Under the pieces are notes generated by a model that made no database searches, was not told the DNA's origin, and was given only the letters and a program-made list of their open reading frames with translations. A program made the translations under genes and the position numbers. 64,000 nucleotides of DNA from Iodobacter ciconiae (GTDB taxonomy: Bacteria > Pseudomonadota > Gammaproteobacteria > Burkholderiales > Chitinibacteraceae): contig NZ_CP034433.1 in assembly GCF_003952345.1 (NCBI RefSeq), positions 2,790,001 to 2,854,000 of the forward strand, in the 5' to 3' direction. Shown here one piece after another: positions 42,940 to 52,453 of this stretch. Each line of letters begins with the position of its first letter. The first letter of the stretch is position 1.

Positions 42940-43120
42940 ACGGCGGACGAGCTGGATGCTGAAAAACGAGCGAGAAGCCCGAAGACAAGGCAAAAACCTC
43001 AAAAACCCGGAGTTTACAATTGGTAAATGAAGATTTTGAGAGATTTTTTTGACGCAAAGCCAGTACATAGCTGGCGGTAGTCGGGTTCTAGATACGTTTT
43101 ACAGGATGCTTATCCGCCGT
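42940..43120. repeat. Inverted-repeat intergenic element upstream of secA
   Basis: Ends ACGGCGGA (42940-42947) and TCCGCCGT (43113-43120) are perfect inverted copies, with GGATGC near both ends. The interior has CAAGGCAAAAA, GATTTTGAGAGATTTTTTT, GAC and AGCCAG in the order found in the element at 23241-23407. It looks MITE-like. It occupies most of the secA leader, so it may carry or affect the secA promoter. Confidence 0.5.
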
Positions 43121-43161
43121 TGTCACAATAACCGGGCTTAGCCCATTGCTGGTAGCTTTAG

Positions 43162-45900
43162 ATGATTGCAAATTTGCTCAAAAAAGTTTTCGGAAGCCGT
43201 AATGACCGCCTGCTCAAACAATACAGCACCATCGTAAAACAGATCAACGCCCTTGAAGCGGACATTGCTGCTCTTTCCGACGATGACTTGCACGCCAAAA
43301 CGGAAGAATTCCGCGGCCGTGTTGCCAAGGGTGAAACACTTGATCAAATTCTGCCAGAGGCCTTTGCTGTCTGCCGCGAAGGCTCCAAGCGCAGCTTAGG
43401 CATGCGTCACTTTGACGTACAGCTGATGGGTGGCTTAGCACTACACCAGGGCAAGATCTCCGAAATGCGCACCGGTGAAGGTAAAACGCTGGTGGCCACT
43501 CTGCCCGCCTACCTGAACGCCTTATCCGGCAATGGCGTGCATGTCATTACCGTGAATGATTACCTGGCCAGCCGCGACGCGGGCACGATGAGCAAGCTTT
43601 ACAACTTCCTGGGGCTCACTTGTGGTGTGAATCTGGGCCAGATGCAGCACGACGAAAAACAAGCTGCCTATGCCTGCGACATTACCTACGGCACCAATAA
43701 CGAATTCGGCTTTGACTATCTGCGTGACAATATGGTGTTTAGCGTGGGTGAACGTGTACAGGGCAAGCTAAACTACGCCATCGTCGACGAAGTCGATTCG
43801 ATTCTGATCGACGAAGCCAGAACACCCTTGATTATCTCTGGCCCGGCTGAAGACAGCATCGAGCTTTACCAGCTGGTTAACGATATTCCGGGCCAGCTAA
43901 GCCGCCAAACTGAAGAAGAATCAGAAGGCGATTTCTGGGTGGATGAAAAAGCCCACTCGGTATTGCTGTCAGAAGCAGGCCATGAAAAAGTAGAAGCCAT
44001 CCTCACCAAGAGGGGCCTATTAAAAGAAGGTGACAGCCTGTACTCCGCTGGCAATATCAGCCTAGTGCATCATCTGTATGCTGCGATGCGTGCCCATGCC
44101 TTATTCCAGCGTGACCAGCACTACGTGGTAACGGATGAAGGCGAGATTGTCATCGTTGACGAATTTACCGGTCGTTTAATGTCAGGCCGCCGCTGGTCTG
44201 AAGGCCTGCATCAGGCCGTTGAGGCAAAGGAAGGCGTGGAAATCAATCAAGAGAACCAAACTCTTGCCACGATTACCCTGCAAAACTACTTCCGCATGTA
44301 TACCAAGCTATCCGGCATGACCGGTACAGCCGATACTGAAGCTTACGAATTCCAGCAAATTTACGGTCTGGAAACCGTGATTGTGCCAACCAACCGCGAT
44401 ATGGTGCGAGACGACAGGCAGGATCAGGTTTACAAAACCGACCGCGAAAAATACAACGCCATCATCACCGATATCAAAGGCTGCCAGGAACGCAAGCAGC
44501 CGGTGCTGGTAGGTACAACATCGATTGAGCAATCTGAATTACTCTCCGAAATGCTGACAAAAGACGGCTTTAAGCACAATGTGCTGAATGCCAAACAGCA
44601 TGCGCGTGAGGCCGATATCGTGGCCCAGGCCGGTGCGCCCGGCGTGATTACCATTGCCACCAATATGGCCGGTCGCGGTACCGATATCGTGCTGGGCGGT
44701 AATATCGAGCGCGAAATCAAGGCCATTGAAGCCGATAAAGAATTAAGCGAAGCCGACAAGGCCGCCAAAATCACAGCAATGAAAGCAGACTGGAAAATCG
44801 TCCATGATGCCGTTGTGGCTGCAGGCGGCTTACATATTATTGGTACCGAGCGCCACGAGTCACGCCGTATCGATAACCAGCTGCGTGGCCGTTCTGGCCG
44901 TCAGGGTGACCCGGGCTCCAGCCGTTTTTATCTATCGCTGGAAGATTCACTGCTGCGTATTTTTGCCGGTGATCGCGTAGCGATGGTGATGGATCGTTTG
45001 AAAATGCCTGAAGGCGAGCCAATTGAAGCAGGCATGGTTTCCCGCGCCATTGAATCTGCCCAGCGTAAAGTAGAAGGCCGCAACTTCGATATTCGTAAGC
45101 AATTGCTAGAATACGATGATGTATCTAACGAGCAGCGCAAAGCCATCTATGGCCAGCGTAATGAAATTCTGGAAAGCGCCGAAGTCAGCGAAACCATCGG
45201 AGCAATGCGTGACAGCATGGTTTCAGATCTGTTTGACACCTATATTCCAGCCGATTCAATGGAAGAGCAATGGGATGTCGCGGGCTTAGAGCGTGCGCTG
45301 GGCGAGTTTAATATTGATCTGGCCATCGCCGACTGGGTCAAAAACGACACCACGCTAACAATCGAAGCAATGAAAGAGCGTGTACAGGTTGCGGCAGCTG
45401 AAAGCTACAAGCAGAAAGTTGAGCTGGCAGGAGAGCAGACTTTCCGTCAGTTTGAACGCTCGGTACTCTTGCAGCACGTTGATCAAAGCTGGCGCGAGCA
45501 CCTGTCGTCCTTAGATCATCTGCGTCAGGGTATTCATCTGCGCGGCTACGCACAAAAAAACCCTAAGCAGGAATACAAGCGCGAAGCGTTCGAATTGTTC
45601 TCTCAGCTTTTAGAAAACATCAAACGCGAAGTCATCCAGATTGTAATGACCGTGCAGGTTCGCTCGCAAGAAGATGCTGATGCCGTTCGCCCACAGGAGC
45701 TGCCTGCCTCTGCATTGCAATTTAATCATCAAGAGCTGGAAGCTTTACTGGCAAGCGGTGATGAAGAGCAGATCAAAGCGGCGTTGCTGCAAGCCATGGA
45801 AAGCGGTGCAAAAGTACAATTTTCCGGCGTAGCCCGCAACGACATCTGCCCTTGCGGCTCTGGCAAAAAATATAAGCACTGCCATGGGCAAATTGCTTAA
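43162..45900 (+). CDS. secA: Protein translocase ATPase SecA
   Basis: 912 residues, full length. Walker A is [13 protein letters not shown], the DEAD-type box is [20 protein letters not shown], the helicase motifs [13 protein letters not shown] and [16 protein letters not shown] follow, and the C-terminus carries the zinc-binding [14 protein letters not shown] that contacts SecB and phospholipid. SecA drives post-translational export through SecYEG. It is transcribed alone and ends in a strong terminator. Confidence 0.98.
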   Translation: MIANLLKKVFGSRNDRLLKQYSTIVKQINALEADIAALSDDDLHAKTEEFRGRVAKGETLDQILPEAFAVCREGSKRSLGMRHFDVQLMGGLALHQGKISEMRTGEGKTLVATLPAYLNALSGNGVHVITVNDYLASRDAGTMSKLYNFLGLTCGVNLGQMQHDEKQAAYACDITYGTNNEFGFDYLRDNMVFSVGERVQGKLNYAIVDEVDSILIDEARTPLIISGPAEDSIELYQLVNDIPGQLSRQTEEESEGDFWVDEKAHSVLLSEAGHEKVEAILTKRGLLKEGDSLYSAGNISLVHHLYAAMRAHALFQRDQHYVVTDEGEIVIVDEFTGRLMSGRRWSEGLHQAVEAKEGVEINQENQTLATITLQNYFRMYTKLSGMTGTADTEAYEFQQIYGLETVIVPTNRDMVRDDRQDQVYKTDREKYNAIITDIKGCQERKQPVLVGTTSIEQSELLSEMLTKDGFKHNVLNAKQHAREADIVAQAGAPGVITIATNMAGRGTDIVLGGNIEREIKAIEADKELSEADKAAKITAMKADWKIVHDAVVAAGGLHIIGTERHESRRIDNQLRGRSGRQGDPGSSRFYLSLEDSLLRIFAGDRVAMVMDRLKMPEGEPIEAGMVSRAIESAQRKVEGRNFDIRKQLLEYDDVSNEQRKAIYGQRNEILESAEVSETIGAMRDSMVSDLFDTYIPADSMEEQWDVAGLERALGEFNIDLAIADWVKNDTTLTIEAMKERVQVAAAESYKQKVELAGEQTFRQFERSVLLQHVDQSWREHLSSLDHLRQGIHLRGYAQKNPKQEYKREAFELFSQLLENIKREVIQIVMTVQVRSQEDADAVRPQELPASALQFNHQELEALLASGDEEQIKAALLQAMESGAKVQFSGVARNDICPCGSGKKYKHCHGQIA

Positions 45901-45914
45901 TACCTTGCTGCCAC

Positions 45915-45949
45915 AAAAAACCCCGAAGCATGCTTCGGGGTTTTTATTT
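45915..45949. terminator. Bidirectional terminator
   Basis: CCCCGAAGCA and TGCTTCGGGG (45921-45940) form a perfect 10-bp palindrome with six A before and TTTTTATTT after, so it can end both secA and the convergent pilus operon. Confidence 0.93.
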
Positions 45950-46016
45950 ATGAGCGCTTACATCAGCTAAATATCAACGGCTTTCAAACCCTGTAACACC
46001 CAAGCAAACCCACGCA

Positions 46017-46769
46017 TTAAGGCAACTTGCCCGCCGCCAGCATTTTTCCCGCCAGAATAGACGGGCTAATCCAATCGGTGATGTCGTCGTATTCTTCATC
46101 AACAGGTGTCGCGACATCATCCTCCGCCCTGAGTTTGCTCACAAAATTAACATCGTTATTAGTGTTTTCCTGCTCATCGACAGAGCCAGCCACGCCATTA
46201 GGCGGGCCATGGCGGTAGTGCATCACAACCACAACCAGCACATTGGAAGCCAGAGGTGTAGGTGCACCCGAGCTGGGAAAAATAAAAATATCCCCTGATG
46301 AGCAAAGGATAAAACTCACCCCCACCGGAGCAATACTCCCCGCAGGGCAGCTTCCTACAGCTCCCAGTGTTTGATTGCTATCGCTTACAGCAGGCGGAAA
46401 AGACGCCGGGCCATTATCGGCAAACCCCAGTGTAACCCGATAGGTAAATGGTTTATTAAAAGGATCAATTGATCGTGCCAAACCCAAGGTCGCGCCTGGA
46501 ATACTGCCCTCAGCCCGATTGCAAGTGCCATTTGCAGCACGGTCTTCCACAAAAGTTGTCAGCAACGGATCTGCCGGGCAGGGTAAATAACCATGTTGCA
46601 CAGCAAAACCTAGCAAAGACTCTTTAATTTCGCTTATTTGAGCCCGCCCGTCGCGCACTCTCTGGCTATCCGTTTGAGCCTTGAATGCCCCTAGTCCGCC
46701 CACCAGCATAATACCGATGACTACAAGCACAATGGCAATTTCGGCAAGTGTAAAACCTCTTTCCTTCAT
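46017..46769 (-). CDS. Prepilin-like protein, last gene of the MSHA-type cluster
   Basis: 250 residues, with AAAGGAT before the ATG. The class III signal is short: MKERG before FTLAEIAIVLVVIGIMLVGGLG, with Glu5 present. After the helix comes QISEIKESLLGFAVQHGYLPCPADP, a motif seen in MSHA-associated minor prepilins. Cysteine-containing segments follow, and a long C-terminal globular part. It overlaps the upstream gene by ATGA and ends the operon. It is likely a minor pilin that initiates or caps the fibre; it may be too large for the major subunit. Confidence 0.8.
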   Translation of the reverse strand: MKERGFTLAEIAIVLVVIGIMLVGGLGAFKAQTDSQRVRDGRAQISEIKESLLGFAVQHGYLPCPADPLLTTFVEDRAANGTCNRAEGSIPGATLGLARSIDPFNKPFTYRVTLGFADNGPASFPPAVSDSNQTLGAVGSCPAGSIAPVGVSFILCSSGDIFIFPSSGAPTPLASNVLVVVVMHYRHGPPNGVAGSVDEQENTNNDVNFVSKLRAEDDVATPVDEEYDDITDWISPSILAGKMLAAGKLP

Positions 46770-48241
46770 GGCCTATCCTTTGCCGCATAGATCCACTGGT
46801 TTGTAATCCGATAATAAAAACTGTCATTGCCTGCATCTGCAGGCCCAAGCTTGGCATATTGATCAATTTGGGGCGGCACAGCATCCCAGGCTCGGCGATT
46901 AATGTCCGGTGCTACAACATAACTTGTGACGGGGTCCAGATAATTATTCAGCACGATTTTGTCTGCAGCTACTGAACGGGTTTGCCCTGTTTGTGCAACC
47001 CCTGCTCCTATCATGACTGCATTTACACTACCTGCCGGTAGTTGCATATTTCTTAGCGTTAGCGAGATAGGAGCAGGGCAGTTTGCCGTATTAGCCACGG
47101 CATAAAAAAACATTTGCTCCCAGCGGTTACGATAAAGCCAATCATATTCAAGCAGCACATTCTGCCATTCAGCCTGGCTGGCCATCGTGGCAGGCCTATT
47201 GGCGGGGTTAACCAGATATTCAGGCAAAACGGGCAGTAAACCCACTCCCGTTAACGAGATTGATTTCGGGATATGCCCACGGCAAGCTGCCGGTGAAGGT
47301 GTACAACCGTTGCTATTTACTACAGCAGTATCTGCACAACCAAGATCTGCATAGCTGGCAGGATTAGGTAAATATCCAAGCCCCGTAACCACCTGCAAAG
47401 CCCAAAGATTGAGCAGCTGCTGATAGTCTTTGGCCGCACGTTTTTCTAAAGGCAGTAACAACTCGCTGCGCCGAATAGTAATCAGGCGGTCATTAAGTAC
47501 AGGGCTCCCATTGGCATCCAGCCGCGGGCCATTTAAAAACCGCCCCTGCGTGGCATTGTAATTAGCATAGTTATTGGGTGCACCAAGACAGGCACCTCCC
47601 ATAGTCAGCTGATTGCATTCCAGATAATTATTAGGATTGCGCTGCTGCGCTGCCGTGCTGCGGTTTTGCCCGCCAAGAGCTGCCCCAGGGGCCATAATCA
47701 CGACAATTACCGGGTCTGCCGCATCAGACAATGCCTGGGCACCATTATTGGCAGCAGCATAAAACCAGGGATTAGCACCTGCCGGTGCCGTATCGCTATT
47801 TAAAGGAACATTTCTTCGCTCCTGAAAACCATCCACCACAGCCATCCAAAGCGGCTCACCCGAGCTATCATGCAGCTCTGCAGCCTGGTAATTTCTCCAG
47901 GGAATGCGGCCAACGCGTGCCGCAGCACCAGGACAAGCAGCGCCATTTAAACCACTTTGCCCATAGGCAGCTTCACCGGGAATATTAAGATCCGGGCAGA
48001 AAAACTCTCCGGGGCGGGTAACAGGCACGGTATTGCCACGCTTGGATAAAGCCTCGGACAAGAGTATTTTCTTAGCCTCTGCCAGCACATTCTGTGTTTG
48101 CTGCTCACGATACAGATCCAGCGCGTGGTAGCTAAAGCCTGCCAGAATGGCCCCGGCAACGCCAAGCCCGAGAATCATTAACAACATCAGGGCAATGGCG
48201 CCACGCTGGTAGCAATGCCTAAGGCCTGGCCTGATAAACAT
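46766..48241 (-). CDS. Large PilX/MshP-like pilus-associated protein
   Basis: 491 residues from the ATG at 48241. A short leader with QRG precedes AIALMLLMILGLGVAGAILAG, so it resembles the PilX/GspK/MshP group of minor pseudopilins whose position 5 is not Glu. A helical stem (LDLYREQQTQNVLAEAKKILL) leads to a long secreted region with paired cysteines (FFCPDLN, AACPG, ECNQLTMGGACLG). The exact family is not certain. It overlaps the small gene upstream by 23 bp and the prepilin gene downstream by ATGA. Confidence 0.65.
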   Translation of the reverse strand: MFIRPGLRHCYQRGAIALMLLMILGLGVAGAILAGFSYHALDLYREQQTQNVLAEAKKILLSEALSKRGNTVPVTRPGEFFCPDLNIPGEAAYGQSGLNGAACPGAAARVGRIPWRNYQAAELHDSSGEPLWMAVVDGFQERRNVPLNSDTAPAGANPWFYAAANNGAQALSDAADPVIVVIMAPGAALGGQNRSTAAQQRNPNNYLECNQLTMGGACLGAPNNYANYNATQGRFLNGPRLDANGSPVLNDRLITIRRSELLLPLEKRAAKDYQQLLNLWALQVVTGLGYLPNPASYADLGCADTAVVNSNGCTPSPAACRGHIPKSISLTGVGLLPVLPEYLVNPANRPATMASQAEWQNVLLEYDWLYRNRWEQMFFYAVANTANCPAPISLTLRNMQLPAGSVNAVMIGAGVAQTGQTRSVAADKIVLNNYLDPVTSYVVAPDINRRAWDAVPPQIDQYAKLGPADAGNDSFYYRITNQWIYAAKDRP

Positions 48242-48521
48242 CACGTTTTTCCCCGCTCTGGCGGTTAAGCGTTTGCCCGACTTTTAGTCCCGCCGGCACT
48301 GGAGACGTACTTAGCTCGCCATCAAGCCAGCGTATTTTTTTACCATTATGGTTAATTTCACCATCCAGCCTGATTGTATCGGCCTCGGTAACCTCCGCAG
48401 AATACGGTGATGATGCATCGCCCCGCGCCACTGCCCGCTCACCGGGGCTAAAAAATAAACGCCCCCACTCGGCATGTACCCATGAGCTGCATATCAAAAA
48501 AAACAGAAGAATATATTTCAT
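48219..48521 (-). CDS. Small periplasmic pilus-cluster protein (possible MshK/PilP analogue)
   Basis: 100 residues with a signal peptide (cleavage near WVHA). The mature start GRLFFSPGERAVARG matches a family of short exported proteins found in betaproteobacterial pilus clusters, followed by one beta-rich domain (IRLDGEINHNGKKIRWLDGE). Its place after the PilO-like gene suggests the MshK/PilP slot, which links the inner-membrane complex to the secretin. The role is inferred from position. Overlap with the upstream gene is ATGA. Confidence 0.65.
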   Translation of the reverse strand: MKYILLFFLICSSWVHAEWGRLFFSPGERAVARGDASSPYSAEVTEADTIRLDGEINHNGKKIRWLDGELSTSPVPAGLKVGQTLNRQSGEKRDVYQARP

Positions 48522-49105
48522 TGACCTGCCTCAGGAGCCACTAGCGGCCCAATGCTTAACCACTCAATATCACAGACTACTTTCAAACCTGTATCTGGCT
48601 CTGTATTACGGCCGATCACACACTGCTCCGTCACTGGCCAGCCAGGTAAGCGCCTTAACCCTGTCAGCACCTCGGAAAACCCCTCTTCATCATCAGGCTC
48701 AAAACTAAGCATCATTTTGCTGCCGTACAACTGTACAGTTTCAGCCGTGGCGGCAAAAACACGCTGCGGTTCAAAACGAAATAACACATTGAGCCCCGGC
48801 GAGCGGCGGTTCAGCTCGGTAAGGTATTCAATCCAGTCTAGCCGGTGCTCTCCATTTAATACGCCACGCTGGCTGAGCGTCTGATAAAGCGCACGGTATT
48901 GCCGGGTATTATTCCAGGCATTTTCCTGCTCATCTGCCTGCAAGGTTAAGTGCTGTACACTGCTGCGCAAAGCCTGCTGCTCAGCCTTCGCATGCAATAA
49001 ATAAATCTGTGACAGTACAATCAGTAAAAGAGCCAAACCTAAAACGGCCCCGCTCAAAACCAGATCGTGGCGTATCAGCTTTAAGGATTGAAAATCAATT
49101 TTCAT
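48518..49105 (-). CDS. PilO/MshJ-like inner-membrane pilus protein
   Basis: 195 residues: a short cytoplasmic N-terminus, one membrane span (LSGAVLGLALLLIVLSQIYLL), a coiled-coil segment, and a periplasmic ferredoxin-like domain. This is the PilO/MshJ topology, though primary sequence is divergent. Two cysteines occur late in the protein. It sits directly after a PilM/PilN-like fusion, as PilO does after PilN, and both junctions are ATGA overlaps. Confidence 0.68.
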   Translation of the reverse strand: MKIDFQSLKLIRHDLVLSGAVLGLALLLIVLSQIYLLHAKAEQQALRSSVQHLTLQADEQENAWNNTRQYRALYQTLSQRGVLNGEHRLDWIEYLTELNRRSPGLNVLFRFEPQRVFAATAETVQLYGSKMMLSFEPDDEEGFSEVLTGLRRLPGWPVTEQCVIGRNTEPDTGLKVVCDIEWLSIGPLVAPEAGQ

Positions 49106-50649
49106 GGTGCTTTTTGCTCCCAGCTCAGGCGCAACACAAAATCAACCCGCTTACTGTCCTGCAGTAATGGCCTTCCTTCCACTCCCGATTTTGAACTGGT
49201 ATTCAGGGGTAAAGTCACAGGCTGCACTTTCACTCCAGGCAAGCCTGACAAGCGTACACTTAAGCGCTCCACACTCGCCAATGCCTGCCGGTATTGCAAA
49301 TCAAAGGGCTCTACCCGGCCTTTAAGCTCTAATACCGAAGGCAAAGCAGCAGGAACCGATGCATCTGCCACTTGTGCAGCTGGATCAGCCGGGGCGCGGC
49401 CGGATTGCCAATACAGCTCATCAAGCACGATCTCAGGAAAATCCAGCAATACGCCACTCACTTGCTGTGCCTGGCTATCCATATCCGGCCAGGTCAGAAA
49501 CTCCTTGGTATACAGCTCAACCGTGCCCTTCATTGCCGCAGGATCGCTGGCCTGACTTTGCTCTAGCAGCAGATTAAAATGCCGCAAACGCTCATCAATC
49601 CGGCCTTTATTTTTAAACGACTGATTAATTGAAGCCTGAATTTCAGTGGCCTCCAATACCGCCAGAGCGCCCCAGACAAAAGCCAGAAATAAACAGAGAT
49701 ACGAGGCACGGCGCAGAAAAATACCGCGTTTTCGCCATATTGCATAAATAAGGTGACGCCCCTGCCCATAGTGATTTGCAGGGGGATACAGCTCCAGCCA
49801 GCTGCATAAAAGGTGCAGCAAGGAGTCTGCTTTAGGCAGGTGCAGTTTATCTGCCAGCAAACCAAGCGGTACGTCACTGAGCACAAACTGAGCAGCCTCA
49901 CTGCTGCTTGCCAGACACTGGCTCATGGCTGGCTGGTAATCCACGCCACCAGGCGCAAGCACAGCCAGCTGCAATTTATCTTCACGTCCCAGCAGGCGCA
50001 GCGTCGATAAATACTGTCTGGCCCGCAGCGCCTCAAGCACAATCACCTCGGCCAGGCGTCCGGCATCCTGTAAATTTGTCCCCTCAGGCAGACTGCTGAC
50101 ACGGCTAAATTTAAGCCCGTCGGCAGCGAGGTAGCTCTGCCGCATCCCGCCACCGGGAGTGAAAGAAACCAGCAAATAATGGCTTAAACTCAGGCCTGAT
50201 CTGTGCAGCATTTCTCCAGCCAAAAGCGCAGCGGAATAAATACCCTGCAAGACCATTTTTTTAGCTAACAGCGCGTCTACAACCGCATCAATGGGAGCTG
50301 CCAGCGTTAAAGCCGACATCAGTACCTTGTCCTGCGCACCTGATTGGGCAAAGGCCTGCACAAAAGCACGCCGGTAAGGTGTAATTCGATAATTCTGATC
50401 CAGACGCCTCGCCAGCAAAGCATTGCGATCATTACGCCCCAGGTGAGGAATTGATTCCAGCTGAAAGTCTTCCTCGACCACGTCAACCAGAAGGCTGAAA
50501 ATATCTTCTTTCCAGGCATCCAGAAAACCAGAAAATGCGGCGGCCCAGTCATCATCCAGAGCAAAACGCGCACGCTCGATCAGCCGCCCTTTCTCCAGAT
50601 AAAAAGCGATCAGCCGGGTATTGGATAAAAACAGTGTGCAGTGACTCAT
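49102..50649 (-). CDS. PilM-PilN-like fusion protein
   Basis: 515 residues. Residues 1-300 are soluble and look like the actin-like PilM/MshI fold (MSHCTLFLSNTRLIAFYLEKG, LLVSFTPGGGMRQSYL, VIVLEALRARQYLSTLR). A membrane span at about 315-334 (YLCLFLAFVWGALAVLEA) is followed by a helical segment and a periplasmic part that resembles PilN. In most systems PilM and PilN are separate proteins. Here they would be joined on either side of the inner membrane. The assignment rests on layout and gene order. ATGA overlaps join it to its neighbours. Confidence 0.62.
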   Translation of the reverse strand: MSHCTLFLSNTRLIAFYLEKGRLIERARFALDDDWAAAFSGFLDAWKEDIFSLLVDVVEEDFQLESIPHLGRNDRNALLARRLDQNYRITPYRRAFVQAFAQSGAQDKVLMSALTLAAPIDAVVDALLAKKMVLQGIYSAALLAGEMLHRSGLSLSHYLLVSFTPGGGMRQSYLAADGLKFSRVSSLPEGTNLQDAGRLAEVIVLEALRARQYLSTLRLLGREDKLQLAVLAPGGVDYQPAMSQCLASSSEAAQFVLSDVPLGLLADKLHLPKADSLLHLLCSWLELYPPANHYGQGRHLIYAIWRKRGIFLRRASYLCLFLAFVWGALAVLEATEIQASINQSFKNKGRIDERLRHFNLLLEQSQASDPAAMKGTVELYTKEFLTWPDMDSQAQQVSGVLLDFPEIVLDELYWQSGRAPADPAAQVADASVPAALPSVLELKGRVEPFDLQYRQALASVERLSVRLSGLPGVKVQPVTLPLNTSSKSGVEGRPLLQDSKRVDFVLRLSWEQKAP

Positions 50650-51842
50650 CGCAATTTACTGATGGTGTCAAAAATAGGCCCCAAGACCGAGGACATAATC
50701 CAGGCCAGAATCAGGCCCAGCACCACAGTGAGTGATGGCTCAATCAAAGCCTGCACCCGCTCAATCGACTCTTTTACGTCGCGGTTATAAAAATAAGATA
50801 CATTCATCAGAGCATGATCCAGCTGACCGGTGCTCTCGCCTACTTTCAGCATACGCAGCACCAGAGGCGGGAACATTTTTTCCTGATTAAAACTGGCGGT
50901 TACCCCCTGCCCCTCGCGGATCTGGGCCTGAATCCGCCTTAATGATTCGGCCACCATGCTATTACTCACAATTCCTTCGGATATCTTGATGCAATCCAGA
51001 ATAGGAATTCCTGCCGCATACATTAATGCAAAAAAATTGGCAAAGCGCGCCAGAATAATCTTGTGCAAAATAGGGCCAAATGGCGGGAGAGTCAGCTTCC
51101 AGCCATCAAAGCGGTGGCGAAACTTGGCGTCATGGCGCAAACGTAAACGAAGCAGAATAAATAAAACAATAGGGACACCAAATAAAGCCCACCAGTAATA
51201 AATAAATATATTAGAAACCGCAATTAAAATACGGGTATTCAAAGGTAGCGTTTGCTGCATGGCGGCCACAAAAGACACTAATTGCGGAACTAAATAAATC
51301 ATTAAAAAGGTAATTACCGCCACAACTAATACCCCCACAAAAGCCGGATACATCACTATTTTTTTGGTTTGTGAAACCAGCTCGTCCTGCCATTTTAATG
51401 AATCAGATAAATTGAGTAATACCTCGGGCAATTTACCGCTGCTCTCACCTGCCCGAATTAAATTTACATAAATGGCATCAAAAACCTGCGGATGCCCGGC
51501 CAGCGCCTGTGAAAACTGGTGTCCCCCTTCAATATCTTCAATCAAATTGGCAATCACTTCCCGAAAATGCGGCTCTTCCAGGCTATCGCGCAGATCAGAT
51601 AAGCCTTCCAGAATAGAGACCCCGGCACGGGTAAGCTGCTCCATATGAAAAGTGAACGTAATAAGCTCTCGCCTGCTCACTTTTTTACCGCCCAGCACGC
51701 CCCCTGCCGATGCCGCTTTGCCTGCAATCAAACTAAGCCCTATTCGCTCCAGGCGCTGCTCCAGATCCGCCAGATTATTTGCTTCTGACTTCCCCTTTTG
51801 AATATGGCCTGCATTATCTACCGCACGATAAATAAACTGCAT
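50646..51842 (-). CDS. mshG: Type II secretion F family platform protein (MshG-like)
   Basis: 398 residues from the ATG at 51842, which is preceded by GAGGAAA; the in-frame start at 51878 is unneeded. Two repeated GspF domains (FTFHMEQLTRAGVSILEGL and ARFANFFALMYAAGIPIL), three membrane spans and the MLKVGESTGQLDHAL motif place it in the PilC/GspF family. It is the inner-membrane platform on which the assembly ATPase acts. It follows mshE with one gene between them. Confidence 0.88.
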   Translation of the reverse strand: MQFIYRAVDNAGHIQKGKSEANNLADLEQRLERIGLSLIAGKAASAGGVLGGKKVSRRELITFTFHMEQLTRAGVSILEGLSDLRDSLEEPHFREVIANLIEDIEGGHQFSQALAGHPQVFDAIYVNLIRAGESSGKLPEVLLNLSDSLKWQDELVSQTKKIVMYPAFVGVLVVAVITFLMIYLVPQLVSFVAAMQQTLPLNTRILIAVSNIFIYYWWALFGVPIVLFILLRLRLRHDAKFRHRFDGWKLTLPPFGPILHKIILARFANFFALMYAAGIPILDCIKISEGIVSNSMVAESLRRIQAQIREGQGVTASFNQEKMFPPLVLRMLKVGESTGQLDHALMNVSYFYNRDVKESIERVQALIEPSLTVVLGLILAWIMSSVLGPIFDTISKLR

Positions 51843-51914
51843 TGGCTTTTCCTCAGTAAACAACGCCAGCAAAGGCATCTACTCATCACCGAAGAGGGGG
51901 CTGCAAACTGCGCC

Positions 51915-52409
51915 TCACTCCGAAGGGTTAAATCCTCGTTCCAGAAAAAGCCCGCCACACCGGGGAACATCTTTTTCATAGAGAATTTTTTCCAGCTTCA
52001 GCAGGCAATAGGCATTGAGAGTCAGATTATGTTTGGCAGCCTGGGCGATAAGCTGCGCTTTCGTCATTTTGTCTATACGTAAAGTCAGCGTGGTGGCATC
52101 TGCTTCGCAACTTGATGCAAAAATCTTCTCTTTGCGCCACGGACAATATCTGTCTACCCACTCCTGTGCCTGCTCTGGCGTAATCGGAGTCAGCACATCG
52201 GTGGCTACCTTTTTTTCGATATCCATATAGGGGTGAGGAATATTGTGCTCAACCAGAAAATACTGATCACGCTTGGTGCGATAAAGCTCAATCAGATGCG
52301 GCACGCCATACTCGTCTTTTGAGTCTGTATGCATATGGCAATTTAATGCGGTTCGCGTATTGTAGGTTTTACCATCAATCACGCGCGAAACGTGTTCACG
52401 TACATACAT
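51915..52409 (-). CDS. Predicted ribbon-helix-helix protein inside the pilus operon
   Basis: 164 residues, cytoplasmic. The first 100 residues are unfamiliar and contain several His, Cys and aromatic residues (TALNCHMHTDS, YCPWRKEK). Residues about 107-144 read TTLTLRIDKMTKAQLIAQ then AAKHNLTLNAYCLLKLEKIL, a strand plus two helices in the ribbon-helix-helix pattern of Arc/HicB-like DNA-binding proteins. It lies between mshE (44 bp) and mshG (72 bp) on the same strand, where standard MSHA loci have no regulator. The DNA-binding role is inferred from pattern and not from homology. Confidence 0.55.
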   Translation of the reverse strand: MYVREHVSRVIDGKTYNTRTALNCHMHTDSKDEYGVPHLIELYRTKRDQYFLVEHNIPHPYMDIEKKVATDVLTPITPEQAQEWVDRYCPWRKEKIFASSCEADATTLTLRIDKMTKAQLIAQAAKHNLTLNAYCLLKLEKILYEKDVPRCGGLFLERGFNPSE

Positions 52410-52453
52410 TGCAATCTTCCTTTCTCAGAATATCCACCAAGACCCTGGTGTAC

